A stretch of 64,000 nucleotides of DNA from Dryas octopetala (taxonomy: Eukaryota; Streptophyta; Magnoliopsida; Rosales; Rosaceae): assembly GCA_963921425.1 (NCBI GenBank), contig OY992834.1, forward strand, positions 12,693,271-12,757,270. The letters run 5' to 3'. Positions 1 to 12,200 of the stretch are shown piece by piece. The stretch's first letter is position 1; every line of letters begins with the position of its first letter. The notes under the pieces were generated by a model. The model was given only the letters and a program-made list of their open reading frames with translations, was not told the DNA's origin and searched no databases. The translations under genes and the position numbers were made by a program.

Positions 1-405
1 TATTTGGTTTTGAGGGGGGAAGAAGTTAGGGGGAGAGGGAGAGAGTCATCTCAAAACTCAGATCTGCACCATGAACACTGCCAGCCATGCATATCAAATT
101 GTTAAAGAAACTCAAATCTGATTGTTGTGGAATTTAAGGAGAAACTCATTTTTTATTGTTGTGGAATTTGTGGTCGCTAGACAGACACATGGTCAATTTG
201 TGTCCGGCGACCAAGATCTGAATTAAATTAAGATTTGCTGCAACTTTTTGGTAAATGTGGGATCAAAATCCAAATTAATCTGTGGGATCAAAATCCAAAT
301 TAATCGTGAAAAAACGAAGGAAAAAATAAGATCTCCATAAAATCCACAAGTGCTTTGACCCTGTTTGGTAAATTTTATTGACAATTAGTTAATCACATTT
401 ACATC
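1..405. other. intergenic, no gene seen
   Basis: This is AT-rich flank of the CACTA element that starts at 406. No reading frame or RNA gene is supported. The last three bases (ATC, 403-405) are the left target-site duplication of that element. The sequence just before it (from about 358) resembles the 'gtttggta' ends of MITEs, and 'aacgggccct' occurs past the far side of the CACTA element near 5240. An older MITE may therefore have been the insertion target, but that is weak. Confidence 0.6.
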
Positions 406-3400
406 CACTACAACAAAATTGTCAATAGATATCACCAATTTTATATCAGATTTGAAATCGACTGATATTATAAAAATTATAATATCAGATAATTTTTTAG
501 CTGATTTCTAAAGTCTATTAGAAATCACTAGATTTTTTTACCTGATATATAATGTTTTCTCTTTTTATAATAATTTTGTAAAGATATCAATATAAACTGC
601 CAACTGATATCTTAACACACCGCTTATAAATTTTGTATCCTACCACCCAAACATACCTGATATGTAATATTTTTTCCCCATTTTAATTTGTTTTTTGTCC
701 ACTCCAACCACTTACAAATTAATTCATTAACCCTCACAAAGCTCGATCAGACAAACCCAGACCCAAAACACACACTCTCTCTCTCTCTCCTCTTCTCCTT
801 CGCTCTCACTCCTGCGAACTTGATCTATCATCGAGTTCTCGCTGTCCGGCAAGTGTGGCCAAGATGACCACCAGTCTATTCCTTTCCTTCTCCTCTCTCT
901 TTCCTTGTACTTCACTCGCCCTAAAACCAAGCCAAAAACCTGAATAGAGCCACACAGATCCGATGGTCTTCTCCGACGATCTCCTAATCTTGGCAGCGTC
1001 GCGGCCCAAATCCGGCCACAATGGGTTCCTCTCGTTGATCTGGCCGGGTCTATCCATGGCCTTTACTTGCCTTGACAGCGATGCACGACAATGGTTCAAA
1101 TCAGGTTAGGGCTTTGATTAGGTCCCTCTCACTTTCACTTATTAGCTTAGGTCGCCTATGAAATCTCCTCATTAGTCATCCCAGAAAGCCACTAAGCCAG
1201 ACAAGAATACTCAGCTCCCTCGAATCAGGTTAGGGTTTCAATTTTTTATAAGTTTAGGGCTTCGATTTGTTTAGGTTTTGATGTTATATATGGTTTTGAT
1301 TTCAAAGATTTTGTTTGGGTTTTGTTTTTGTTGTTTTTATTGTTTTTATGTTCACTCTAGAATAGAACCAGTTGTCTGTGCTTAATGATAAAGATCCCAA
1401 ATGCGTGGAATTAGATCTTCTAGCTATGGTTTGGTGCTAATTCATACTCCTATTTCTTGTGTTTATATAGTTAAATTAAACATCATTTAACGTTTAGTGT
1501 TTGGCCTTAATATCAAAATAAAGGCATGTTGTCTTTGTGTAACTAACGCCAATAGCACAAATATCTATTGATCAGTGGCTATCTACAAATTCAATTTCTG
1601 GTTCCTTAGTCCCTAGCTTTGACTTTGATATTTCCTCCTAGGATTGCCTATAATTTGAATGTGGATGGTAGTAGTAGAAGAGCTAGGTGGATAATTAGGG
1701 ATTAAGTGATGTGAATATATCTTGCCAAGAGGAGTTAACGATGTCATTTGCTCATCATGCAGCTTTATCGATCTTGGTATATTTGTTCTACATCTTATTT
1801 CATTAACATTTTTCTATCTATGCGTTGCAATTAAACTTCTTTTCTTAATTTCTATCAATATATGCAGGTAGCAGAGCACATGGTCCATCTCTCTCTCTCT
1901 CTATCTTTCTCTCATCTATCATCTCTTAACCTTCTTCTATTTCTGGATAAATATATACTCTGGCTAGATAATGGTTAGGTGATGTGAATATTCATGGTAA
2001 ACAACTAAACAAGAAATGTTGTTTAATATGGATTTCCATGTAGTATCATCACCCCTCTTCCCAATTTGATAATTCATAGTGGACATAGACATGTAGTGAA
2101 TGTACACTTGGATATGATGTCTGATTGAATTGTTTAATTCTATTTAGTTTGTGTTTTACAATAGTCAGCCAAAAAGAGAATAGATAAATATCAATTTTAA
2201 TGCTAGGTCAGACAAGACTGCAATCTTAAAGTCAATTTTAATGCTAGGTCATTTTCTTTAATAAATAGCGTTGATGATATATATATATATATATTTTGTT
2301 TCTCGTAATTGCTGAAATTTACTATACAATGAATTTTTTGAAATTAACATGCTACATCATATTAATTCATGGCTTCTGATGATGATCAATCTATTGCTTA
2401 CAGACTGATGTTCATGGGTCTGCTCTTGCACTCCAATCACTTATTGAAGCTTCTTTAAGCTCCCCAGAGCATGGATGGGAGGTCGGTTGGCCTTTAGCCT
2501 CACATAGTAATGATCCTCAGCCTCTAAATGATGTTATTCAGACACAGGTACAAGGGTTTTTTTTTTATGGGAATTGATGCATAAATTATCATCTTGTGCA
2601 GATCTCCTTTTAGAGATTATTGTTGTTGCATGACATGGAAAGTAAGTAATTGAGAAATCCATTACATAGGTCACTGATGAATCAAGCAGCTTTTCTTTTT
2701 CTGGTTGGTTTTGGAGAATTCTACAGAAGTTAACATGATAAAGAGAACATTTTTCATGTAATGCTGAAGAAATTTCTTATTAATCTTTGTAAAGTCTGAC
2801 GATAAATCATCTGTCATGGATAACCAGGTGGATTTGGCAGTTGGAGCATTGGGGAATTTAAGTCTTATGGGCAAGTCAACTACAAGAATTGCCATTCTTG
2901 GAGTATCCTTATTTTTCAAGGTAAATTGCTGCTTTTACCTTTCATTATCATTTGTTTGCAGACTTGGTAATATATGTGAGAAGATAGCTAATTTTTTCTG
3001 TTTAGAATGTGCCAAATGTAACCATGTCACCCTCCAATAAAAGGGGCCGGGGACTTTCTTCTGGCAGTGGGTTCTCCTTTTGGTGTCTTGTCACCTTTGC
3101 ACTTCTTTAACAAGTAGATAATATTCTCTTTGTAAATATATGTTATGTTTACGGTACTTCTTGATTGATATTTATCTATTCTTTTTCTTTAACTGTTTTG
3201 ATATTATCATCAATCACAATGCAGTCTGACTTTATACCATATTTTTCTCTTTGTAATTATGCAGGTGGTAGAGTTAGGATCATGATAACATGACATATGA
3301 GGTTTGTTTTATATACCTTATCTTGCTATCATTCATTGTTAATCTGGCTTCTTTAATATTCAATCAAATTCTTTATTCCTTGGCGTGAAAGACATTACAA

Positions 3401-4576
3401 TTAATTATTTTTTCAATAGAAGCTTAATGTACTATATGATCTTGTCTTTCTTTTATGACAATCTGGTTGTACAGGTTCTTTATGACAATCTTGTCTTCCT
3501 TTTATGACAATCTGGTTGTATTAAATAAAATAGCCTAAAGTTGTAAATTTTCATTATAATAGAAAGTATAGCACCACCTTTACGTACATGTTTCAACCAC
3601 AAATTAAAGGCCGTCTCCTCTCCTCCTCTACATGTAGAAGTTAAAGCAAACTATATTTTCTTTCCTTGTGTGTATTGTTGTGATTTTGTTTTAAATCTTG
3701 GACCATTTGTTCAGTATATTAACCAATAATATTAAAGACCATTGCATTATGCTTTTGCAGGTCTAGTGTTCATGAGAAGAGCTTATGTATATTTAGTCTC
3801 AATCAACACAACTTTAAGATGTGAATGATTCTACTCCACTAGCTAGATGAAGTTGTCAGCTTTTGTATCTTCAAATTAGTACCATCAGTAATACCTTAGT
3901 AATTCTTTATGTATTTCCTTAACTATAGAACTACTTGTTGGATATTATATTGTAATCCCTTTTTGGGTAATTTGAATGTTATTGGTGCTTAAAATATGAA
4001 ATATATGGGAATGAAAGATTTTATACTTACACAAATTTCAGGCCATTTCAAAATATATATAGGCACAATTGTATTTAATTCATTGATATCCTTTTTAGGT
4101 GAAAAAAAAAAAACTAATATATATCATACATTCCAAATCATTTTTAGTCTAAAAACTGAAATGTTATGTCATTTTGATATCAGATTCTCTCTCAGACTTG
4201 ATATATAAACAATATTTAGATATCAGAGTATGTTTCATACCTGATATTGATATCGAGATTACATATCAGATTTTATCATATACCTGATATTGATACCAAG
4301 ATTTTAAATCATATTCTACCTCAAACCTGATATTGATATCATGGTTTTATATCATATTCTACCTCAAATACGATATGTATTGATCAGAACTATTGATATT
4401 CGAATTTAATAGATATCAGTAATAATATCAAAAATGATATATAAACAATGTTTACATATCAGTTTAAAACTGATATCTAAAATGTGAACATTAGATATCA
4501 CGACGCGCTATATCAGGCGGCTACCCAAATAGATATCAGTCCACGACTGATATCTATCGACATTTTTGTTGTAGTG
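406..4576. mobile_element. CACTA (En/Spm-type) DNA transposon, non-autonomous, carrying gene fragments
   Basis: The left end reads CACTACAACAAAATTGTC (406) and the right end is its inverted counterpart, finishing TTTTTGTTGTAGTG at 4576. A perfect 3-bp target duplication, ATC, sits at 403-405 and 4577-4579. Both ends carry many short subterminal GATATCAG-like repeats (about 420-670 and 4180-4560), as is known for CACTA elements. No transposase reading frame is visible in the 4.17 kb, so it should depend on a relative for movement. The interior contains a pyrimidine-rich, 5'-UTR-like stretch (770-1130) and at least three exon-like pieces with splice signals (2404-3070), described separately. 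Strand cannot be assigned. Confidence 0.9.
2404..3071 (+). pseudogene. three phase-compatible exon-like fragments of an unidentified host gene inside the CACTA element
   Basis: Fragment a (2404-2547, 48 codons) lies between a CAG acceptor and a GTACAA donor and encodes ALALQSLIEASLSSPEHGWE. Fragment b (2828-2920, 31 codons) follows CAG, ends before GTAAAT and encodes VDLAVGALGNLSLMGKSTTR. Fragment c starts at 3006 after TTTAG and encodes NVPNVTMSPSNKRGRGLSSG. All three are phase 0 and join without a stop, which is unlikely by chance. This looks like part of a real plant gene copied into the transposon. I do not recognise the family. No start codon, promoter or terminal exon can be assigned, so I call it a captured fragment and not a gene. 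Confidence 0.55.
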
Positions 4577-5480
4577 ATCCCTCATAATTTTTATAAGAAG
4601 AAAAAAGAAAAAGAAAAAGAAAAAGAAGAAGAAGAAGACATAAATAGAAGACCAACACAAATCAGTAACTAGCCATCGACATAAATAGGGATTCGATGGG
4701 GTTTAGGCAGTGGGCGAGCATCTAATGGGCAGTGGGCGAGCGACACTGGGTTTGGTCGCGGGATAGTAGCCCTCATTTGAAATCCCACCACCCCATTCTC
4801 TCTCTCTCTCAACTTTGGCGACCAGCCACCCTCCGACGACCACCTCCGGCTACTCCTCCTTGCTCCATGTTTTATTTTCTAAAAAGTAAGTACAAAGTGT
4901 GGTTGCTAAGTTTGCACCTCCAATCTAGCTTATACACACAAATAAACTATCAACCAACCAAGCTAAACATGTGTTTGTGCTTAATTATCTATTTTAAATA
5001 TTTATCCTATATTTTGACCCAAAAAATTAATATTTATCTTATATTGCTATATATATGAAAAGAAAATTATATGTTATATATTTTATTCATAATTATATGT
5101 TTAAATTCCTAAACTATTAAAAAAAATTCTTAAGCTGAAATCCTCGATAAAATCCTCACATTTATATTTTTTATCCAAACAACAGAATTTCAAATCTTTT
5201 CAAATGCATAAATTTGAAATCCAAATCCAACAATTCAAACGGGCCCTAATATATAGGGCATCAATATATCCTCTATATACAGCAATTCTCCCACTCCAGA
5301 TCCTCTCCTTTCTTAACAAACCTAGAGCCCTGGCTGATGCTGCTCTTGAGACCTCTGCCATGAGTGATTCAAGTTCTCTCCTGTAACTCTGTACGCAAAT
5401 CTATTATATATCGATCACTTTTCGTCATCAAGTCTGATTATGGCGATTTTCTAATTTTCTTGGTATTGTCAGTTGAATTC

Positions 5481-5515
<35 letters not shown>

Positions 5516-5530
5516 GTTTTTGTTTTCAAC
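4577..5530. other. intergenic and 5' flank of the first F-box gene
   Basis: This is AT-rich sequence. It includes a pyrimidine-rich patch near 4795-4865 and a TA-dinucleotide run at 5484-5512, just upstream of the F-box start. The TA run lies in what should be the 5' leader or core promoter. No further gene is supported. Confidence 0.6.
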
Positions 5531-6685
5531 ATGTTCAAAGAGGTACCCCAAGAGAAATGTTTTGATATGCTTGCAATATTACCCGAAGTGATATGTTTTG
5601 ATATCCTTACAATATTCCCTGTGAAATCTCTATTGCGGTTGGCATGTGTTAGCAAATCGTGGAACTCTCTAATTAGCAGCACAAGATTCATAGACGCCTA
5701 TCAGGAAATTAATGCCATGAAAAGTGCATGCCAATATATACTTGTCAAAACCAGAATTAAAGAGTGGTCACTCTTTTGTGATGAAACATTTTCCAAGTGT
5801 TTCGATTTAATGGTTCCTAAGAACCATTTCTCTTTCTCCATTAATGGTTCGTGCAATGGATTGATTTGCATACATGATAGTATAAATCAGCATTTGAATG
5901 GAACTGTATATCTATGCAACCCATCAATCAGAAAATTCAAGAGACTTCCCCAAGGCCTTATTCGTAGTAATGGTCATGACATTACGCAAATCTCCCTAAC
6001 TCTTGGGTTTGGGTTCTACCCTGAGGGAAACGACTACAAAGTTGTCAGAATTCTGAGGTTTTATTTTCTTGGCCAAAGAATTCTGAGGTTTAGAGATGCT
6101 AAAACCATCTTTAAAATTGAGATTTACAGCCTTAGGTTGGATTCTTGGAGAAGAATTAGAGCAGTTCCCCCTGTTGCAAGTGATGCGTATTTGGGGAGTA
6201 AATATGTATGCTTGAATGGAGTTGTGTATTGGATTGCTGAGGAGAATTCTCCACGTTTCCAATCCATCCTTTCTTTCGATATGGGCAGTGAGATTTTCCA
6301 AAAGCAGATGCTTCCTAAAGCACTGCAAAGATCCGATAATGCATGTCTTAGCATTCAAGTGTTTGAGAAATCACTTTCTTTGTTCCATCGAAGACGATAT
6401 CATCAGAACGACCACTACTTCTGTGAGATATGGGTTCTGGAAATGGATACTTGGAAAATGATTCTCACAATTTCATCTCCGCCATTATATGGACAGATAG
6501 CATGGCCATTGGTGTTTACAAGAAATGGAGTACTTATAATTCCAAATAATAATTGGCCAAATTTGGTTTTTTATGATCCTAAATCGCAACAAGTTAAGGA
6601 TAGTGGAATCAAACTGAGTTCCGTTGACATGCACGGTTGCTACGTCGATGCTTATAAAGACAGTCTAATTTTACTCGACTCATAG
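5531..6685 (+). CDS. F-box protein with FBA-type associated domain (F-box/kelch At3g06240/CPR1-like)
   Basis: This intronless frame of 384 codons encodes a probable substrate-recognition subunit of an SCF (SKP1-CUL1-F-box) ubiquitin ligase; the target is unknown. The F-box lies at about residues 17-57, with the core VKSLLRLACVSKSWNSLISS. It is followed by the FBA/kelch-like region: NGSCNGLICI, YLCNPSIRKFKRLP, LGFGFYPEGNDYKVVRI, EIYSLRLDSWRRI, VYWIAEE and ILSFDMGSEIF. The ATG at 5531 is chosen because the paralogue at 16390-17475 starts with the matching MFKDIPQ. The first helix of the F-box contains an in-frame 12-codon tandem duplication (CFDMLAILP then CFDILTIFP), which could affect SKP1 binding. 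Length is normal for the family. A role as an S-locus-type F-box is possible from sequence style but has no support from the context. Confidence 0.9.
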   Translation: MFKEVPQEKCFDMLAILPEVICFDILTIFPVKSLLRLACVSKSWNSLISSTRFIDAYQEINAMKSACQYILVKTRIKEWSLFCDETFSKCFDLMVPKNHFSFSINGSCNGLICIHDSINQHLNGTVYLCNPSIRKFKRLPQGLIRSNGHDITQISLTLGFGFYPEGNDYKVVRILRFYFLGQRILRFRDAKTIFKIEIYSLRLDSWRRIRAVPPVASDAYLGSKYVCLNGVVYWIAEENSPRFQSILSFDMGSEIFQKQMLPKALQRSDNACLSIQVFEKSLSLFHRRRYHQNDHYFCEIWVLEMDTWKMILTISSPPLYGQIAWPLVFTRNGVLIIPNNNWPNLVFYDPKSQQVKDSGIKLSSVDMHGCYVDAYKDSLILLDS

Positions 6686-9017
6686 AGTTGAGTTCTGTTT
6701 TGGGGTTTTCATATAATGTCTTTGGTTTAATTAATCTGTCCTTCAACTCTTCTTTCGTGAATTCTGTTTTTAATTCAATGCTTAGTTGGTTAAATATGTC
6801 TTTGGACTTGTATGAACTTATCGAGTTTCAAATTGATACATTAATTGTGAGTTTACATTAGGGACTGATACATTTCATGTAAGTGGTAGCTCTATCTTCA
6901 CGACTGTTTTCATACCAGCTTGTACTGTATACTCTGTATTTTCATGCTTTCCTATTCACTTTTTTAAAAGTAAAAATATACTTTTCTTTCTTAACAAGAT
7001 AATATATTCTTCTTTGGAGCTTTCAATGTATTATCTTGTGAATAATAGCAGTTGTGAGAAGAAAACAAGTTATAGAATTTTGATGGAACACATTTTCTGG
7101 AAAGTAAGTTCATCAGCAATAAGACTTTTGATTGAATCGTTACATGAATTTGTACTATAAGCAGATCAAAGTTTATTGACAAAAAAAAAAAAAAAAAAGC
7201 AGATCGAAGTTTTAATCCTATCATTATAAACTCTTTTTAGTTTTTTAGTTTTTTTTTTTTTTCTCTCTTTATGGGATTTGGCTTCTGAGAAGGTGTCAAT
7301 TAAATTTACATTCTCTGTTGGCAAAGCTTCCAGTTGCAAGGTCCTTGCCTATACCCCATTTGCCAATTATTCAAGCTCAACTTTTCCTCATATTCATTTT
7401 AATTTTTTTTTTATCCCACCAAGTTTTAAATTTTAGGGTACCCCGGTCACTTGTCACAGTTCAATTTTAAATGATTCAACCTTGGAAGCCTCAGTTGTTG
7501 CTTGGGCCATTGAAATGAGCAAAGATTAAGTTGATATACGTGTTAAGATGTGTTGTTTGCATTGATGACCTCATCAACGAAAAGATCAAGCATCAAATAC
7601 GCCATTGGACATTTTTTTTGTTGTCCATCTAAACTGTTTGGACTTTCCTTTGTTAACCTTTCCCATCTCTACATGCAGTTCAAGCGGTACTTCCACACGA
7701 TGTAGGCCTCATATATTACATAGTATTTTTAGTAAAATTTAAAGTCATCTTGGAATGAGAATTGGATTCCATTTCAGAAAGACTTGATGTTTGATTGACT
7801 GGAAAGAAAACAAAATTAAGGAATTGACTTTAGTTGACTGTAACCTAATTCCATCATAAAGGAGGAATAGAAATATCATAAAAGGATGGTATTTCTATTC
7901 CATAGTTAATCTAGAATGTAAAAATTACCATATATATTCTTTTATTATTTGGCTATATTGAAAAATTAGAAAATGTAATAGGAAAGATTACCGAACGCTA
8001 AGAAATAGAAAATATTGGCACATATCTTTTCTATTATATTGATATGTGTCAATAACCAAATTAGAACATATAATAGGAAATATTACCAAATACTATAATG
8101 GAAACAAGTCTTCTCCTGACTTTGATTATGTTTTTGTTATAAACGTTGGAATAAGAATTGAAAACTCATTACATTCAGGAATAAACGGGGCAAATTACTA
8201 TTCTTATTCTAGGATTCCGGTCAAACAAACAGGCCTAAGAGGAATGTGAGCAATCTTCTCCAATTGTCTTTTACTTAGAGACTTCTCCCTTATGTTGTTG
8301 CCATGTGTATTTTAAGCACATTTAAAATTCTGTTTTTAATGTATATATGAGTGGGGTATGATTTTGGAATATATATATCGAACTCACATATGCTGTCTCT
8401 AAAATCTCTGAACGTACCTTCCATGTCACACATCATGTCTGCGTAGATGTGCTATCTCGAAAATGCAATTTATTATTATAAGCCTAATTAACATGTTTGA
8501 TCATGCAGCTTAGCCCAATTTTCACTTAAACCCATGTAGTTTAACAAATTGTAATTTTACGCATGAAGTTTGGCTTAGTTTGCAATCAAAGACAAAAATT
8601 CAACCTCATTATTTTTATACGAAGTGCTAACGTGGTAGTGCTTTTGAAATGCCTAAAACCCCTTTATCAAAAGCATGTTTGATAGCATTTGGCAAAAACA
8701 CCTAAACACGCTTTTTGATTTATAGAAGCAAGTTTACTTTCTCGAGAGCACCTATATACTTCCGGCAAACGTTTCCATATACATTTTACACATTCTAATT
8801 TTTTATAATAGGGTTTGTATGTGTTTCGAACAAAAGTGATAACAACAAAAGCACTCAGAAGCACTCCCAAACTGGCAATATCAAAACTACATCGTACAAA
8901 AGTGCTTGAATTGTAGACATGCATGGGAAAAGTTGACGAAGGAAAATCCAAAAAGAATGCACAAAACCAATGGAGTATTTGAAGGTTGAAACTTTTCGTT
9001 TTGACATGGGTTTAGGC
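6686..9017. other. intergenic, no gene seen
   Basis: The region holds the 3' flank of the F-box gene, whose end (6840-6880) resembles the 3' flanks of the two minus-strand F-box copies near 14.5 and 16.3 kb. It also has a micro-insertion at 7159-7212 (listed separately) and degraded MITE-like DNA at about 7740-8240 (ending near 'aacaggcct') and 8640-8960. None of the short reading frames here looks like a protein. Confidence 0.55.
7159..7212. repeat. poly(A)-type micro-insertion with 16-bp direct repeats
   Basis: AAGCAGATCAAAGTTT (7159-7174) recurs with one mismatch at 7197-7212. Between them lies a 22-bp insert, ATTGAC followed by 16 A. The insert size, its A-tail next to the second repeat and the repeat length fit target-primed insertion of an extremely 5'-truncated LINE or SINE. 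Confidence 0.65.
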
Positions 9018-9235
9018 TATAGAGATAAACCAAAAGACTGATTGAAATCCTCAACTTTATTCACGGCAGTAGTTATTACTTATACAAGTACAAGCAGCTA
9101 GATAAATACAAATACAAGACAGAATTATCTATTAAACTGGAAGCCCTATTCTTGAGGAAGACCAATCAGCTGAAACAAGAGTTCAAGTTTTGAAAACATT
9201 TGAATACAGCAGTTGCACAAGATACATCTCTTACA
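9018..9235 (-). repeat. 3' LTR of the copia element
   Basis: This 218-bp LTR lies at the left end of the minus-strand element. In element orientation it starts TGTAAGAGATG and ends TCTCTATA, so its outer dinucleotides are TG and TA, not the usual TG and CA. By eye it is identical to the LTR at 13680-13897. Confidence 0.95.
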
Positions 9236-9242
9236 TGCCCCC

Positions 9243-12200
9243 TCAAGATGAGCCGCGATCAAAGAGGCCAATCTTGGAGCAGAGCAATTGAAAACGAGCT
9301 GTAGACAAAGGTTTGGTCAGAAGATCAGCAAGTTGATCCATAGAGGAGACATGGGTGACCCGGAGCATACCAGATTGTACCTGATCCCGGATGAAGTGAT
9401 AATCAACAGCCACATGCTTCATGCGAGAGTGAAAAACAGGGTTGGAGCTGAGTTGTGTGGCACCCACGTTATCACAATATATTACAGGCATAGCAGAAAT
9501 TGGAAAACCAAGTTCAGACAGAAGAGAGCACACCCAACTAAGTTCAGCAGAAGTAGCCGCCACAGAGCGATACTCGGCTTCGGTAGATGATCGAGCAACA
9601 GTGGATTGCTTTTTAGAACTCCAAGAAATCAAATTCTTACCCAAATACACAAGATAAGCACCAGTGGAAGAGTAATCGTCGCGGTTACCAGCCCAGTCGG
9701 CGTCTGAAAATGCATGAAGGGTGTCCGAAAAACTATGAAGAGACATGGGTGAACTGCGGTGAAGAAGAAGGCCTTTGGACATGGTACCACTGAGATAACG
9801 CAAGATGCGTTTCACAAGAGCCCAATGTTCCGTAGTAGGGCGGTGCATGAATTGGGACATCTTGTTGACTGCGTAGGAGATATCAGGCCGAGTGAGAGAG
9901 AGATACTGTAGACTCCCAACAGTGGCACGATACTGAGTGGGGTCAGGAAGAAGAGTGCCATGAGCAAGAGAAATTGTAGAAGAACTAGTAGGCAATGGCG
10001 TGAGGACCGGTTTAGCACCTTGCATGTTCGTGCGTTGCAGCAAGTCATCAATATAACCTTTCTGTGAAAGTAAAAGACCATGAGAATGAGGAAGAACCTC
10101 AACACCCAAAAAATAAGATAAAGACCCAAGGTCTTTGAGAGAGAAGCGGCCAGCTAAGGAAGCAACAAACTCTGTGACAGCTGCAACATTGTTACCCGTT
10201 AGGATAATGTCATCCACATACACCAATAAATAAAGAATGGAGCCAGAGCAATTATATATGAAAAGAGATGTGTCTGAATGAGAGTTGCGAAACCCAGATT
10301 GTAAGAGAAATTGGCGCAACTCATGGTACCAGGCACGTGGGGCTTGCTTGAGACCATAAATGGCTTTGTGGAGCTTGCAAACATGGGTTGGACGATCCGG
10401 GTCCACGAAACCTGGTGGTTGTGCCATGAAAACAGTTTCGTGGAGGTGACCCTGCAAGAAAGCGTTGTTGATGTCCAGTTGCCGAAGTGACCACCCATTA
10501 CTTACAGCAATACTAAGAACCAATCGAACAGTAGTGGGCTTAATAACTGGACTGAAGGTCTCATGAAAATCCACACCGGGCCGTTGATGAAAGCCTTTAG
10601 CTACAAGACGAGCCTTGTACCTGTCAATAGAACCGTCAGAAAGCCTTTTAATGCGGAAAACCCATTTGCAACCTACCAAATTGGAAATACCAGCAGAAGG
10701 AACAAGCTCCCATGTTCCATTACAAACAAGTGCATTGTACTCTTCAGACATGGCTTGACGCCAGTTAGGATCTTTGATGGCTTGAGTGATAGAGGTGGGT
10801 TCAAGGATAGGTGATGGTGACTTAATGGCATGAAGATTGAGTTTTTGAACTGGTTTAACAATGTTGTTTTTGGCTCGGGTAAGCATAGGGTGGCGGGTGG
10901 GAGGTGGTGGCGGTGGGACATGGGTTTGCAGGGCAGGTGGGGTGGGCTCGGTTTGTGGCAGAGGGGGGGTGGTCGCGGTTTGTGGCAGAGGGGGGGTGGT
11001 CACGGTCTGTGGTATGGGTGTGGTGATCTGGGTGTGTGGCATGGGTGGGATGGGCTCGGTTTGTAGTATGAGTGATGTGGGCTCGGTGTGGGTTTGTGGT
11101 ATTGGAGAGATGGAGATAGGATTGTGCAGTAATGGTGCAGTGGATAGAGAGTGTGACTGACCTGTAGAAGAGAGCAGCTCCTGAGGGCGGTCCACTGAAG
11201 ACGTGGTGGTGACCAGCGACGGGGTAGTAGGGACGGGAATGGGAATGACAGGTGGAAACCATTGGGCTGGATTGGTGGTGGCTAAATGGGAGGGGTTAGT
11301 AGGGAGTGATGTATATGGAAAATTAGTTTCAACAAATTGGACATGGCGAGACACATATGTTTTGGAGGTGGAGAGATTGAAACAGATGTAAGCACTTTGG
11401 GATAGAGAGTATCCCAAAAATACACAAGGTTGGGATTTAGGTTCCAATTTATGAGATGTATATGGTCGAAGCCATGGGTAACATAGGCAGTCGAAAACCT
11501 TCAACTTGGAATAGTTAGGACTCTTTTGAAAAATTGCTTCATATGGAGATTTAAAGTTAAGTCCAGGAGTGGGCATTCTATTAATTAAATAAACAGCAGT
11601 GGCAAGGGCATGGGGCCAAAAAGTGGTGGGAATAGATGCATGAGAAAGGAGAGACAGACCAGTTTCCACAATATGTCTGTGTCTTCTTTCTGAGTATCCA
11701 TTGTGTTCTGGAGTATGAGGTGGTGTGGTTAAGTGAGTGATGCCATGGTGGGATAAAAAATTTTTAAGACCGATATACTCTCCCCCATTGTCTGAATAAA
11801 GAGTGATTATTTTTTGTTTGAAGAAATGTTCGACAAGAGGTTTATATTTTTGAAAAATGTCATGCACATCTGATTTTCGTTTGAGAGGATAGAACCATAT
11901 ATATTTGGTAAAATGATCAACAAATATCACATAATACTTAAAACCATCTTGTGACAAAACTGGGGAGGTCCATACATCAGAAAAGATTATTTCCAATGGT
12001 TTAGTAGAGACAAGTGAAGAATTTGAAAAAGATAACTTATGACTTTTATTAATATGACAAGCATTACATGAGAATTCTTTTGGCATGGGAGAAGAAGATT
12101 GTAAATGATAATTGGAAATAATAAATTTTAAAATAGGAGAGGCTGGATGACCAAGGCGATGATGCCAATTTGAAGAAGTAGTTTTGATGTGGGAGAGTGC

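Noticed and set aside
727-1099. Overlapping minus-strand frames of 67 and 97 codons
   Set aside because: They lie in CT-rich, leader-like DNA within the CACTA element, have Arg/Glu-rich low-complexity sequence and no domain.
10830-11262. Frames on both strands with Gly/Trp or His/Thr-rich repeats
   Set aside because: They are shadow frames of the repetitive Pro/Thr-rich linker in the copia polyprotein.
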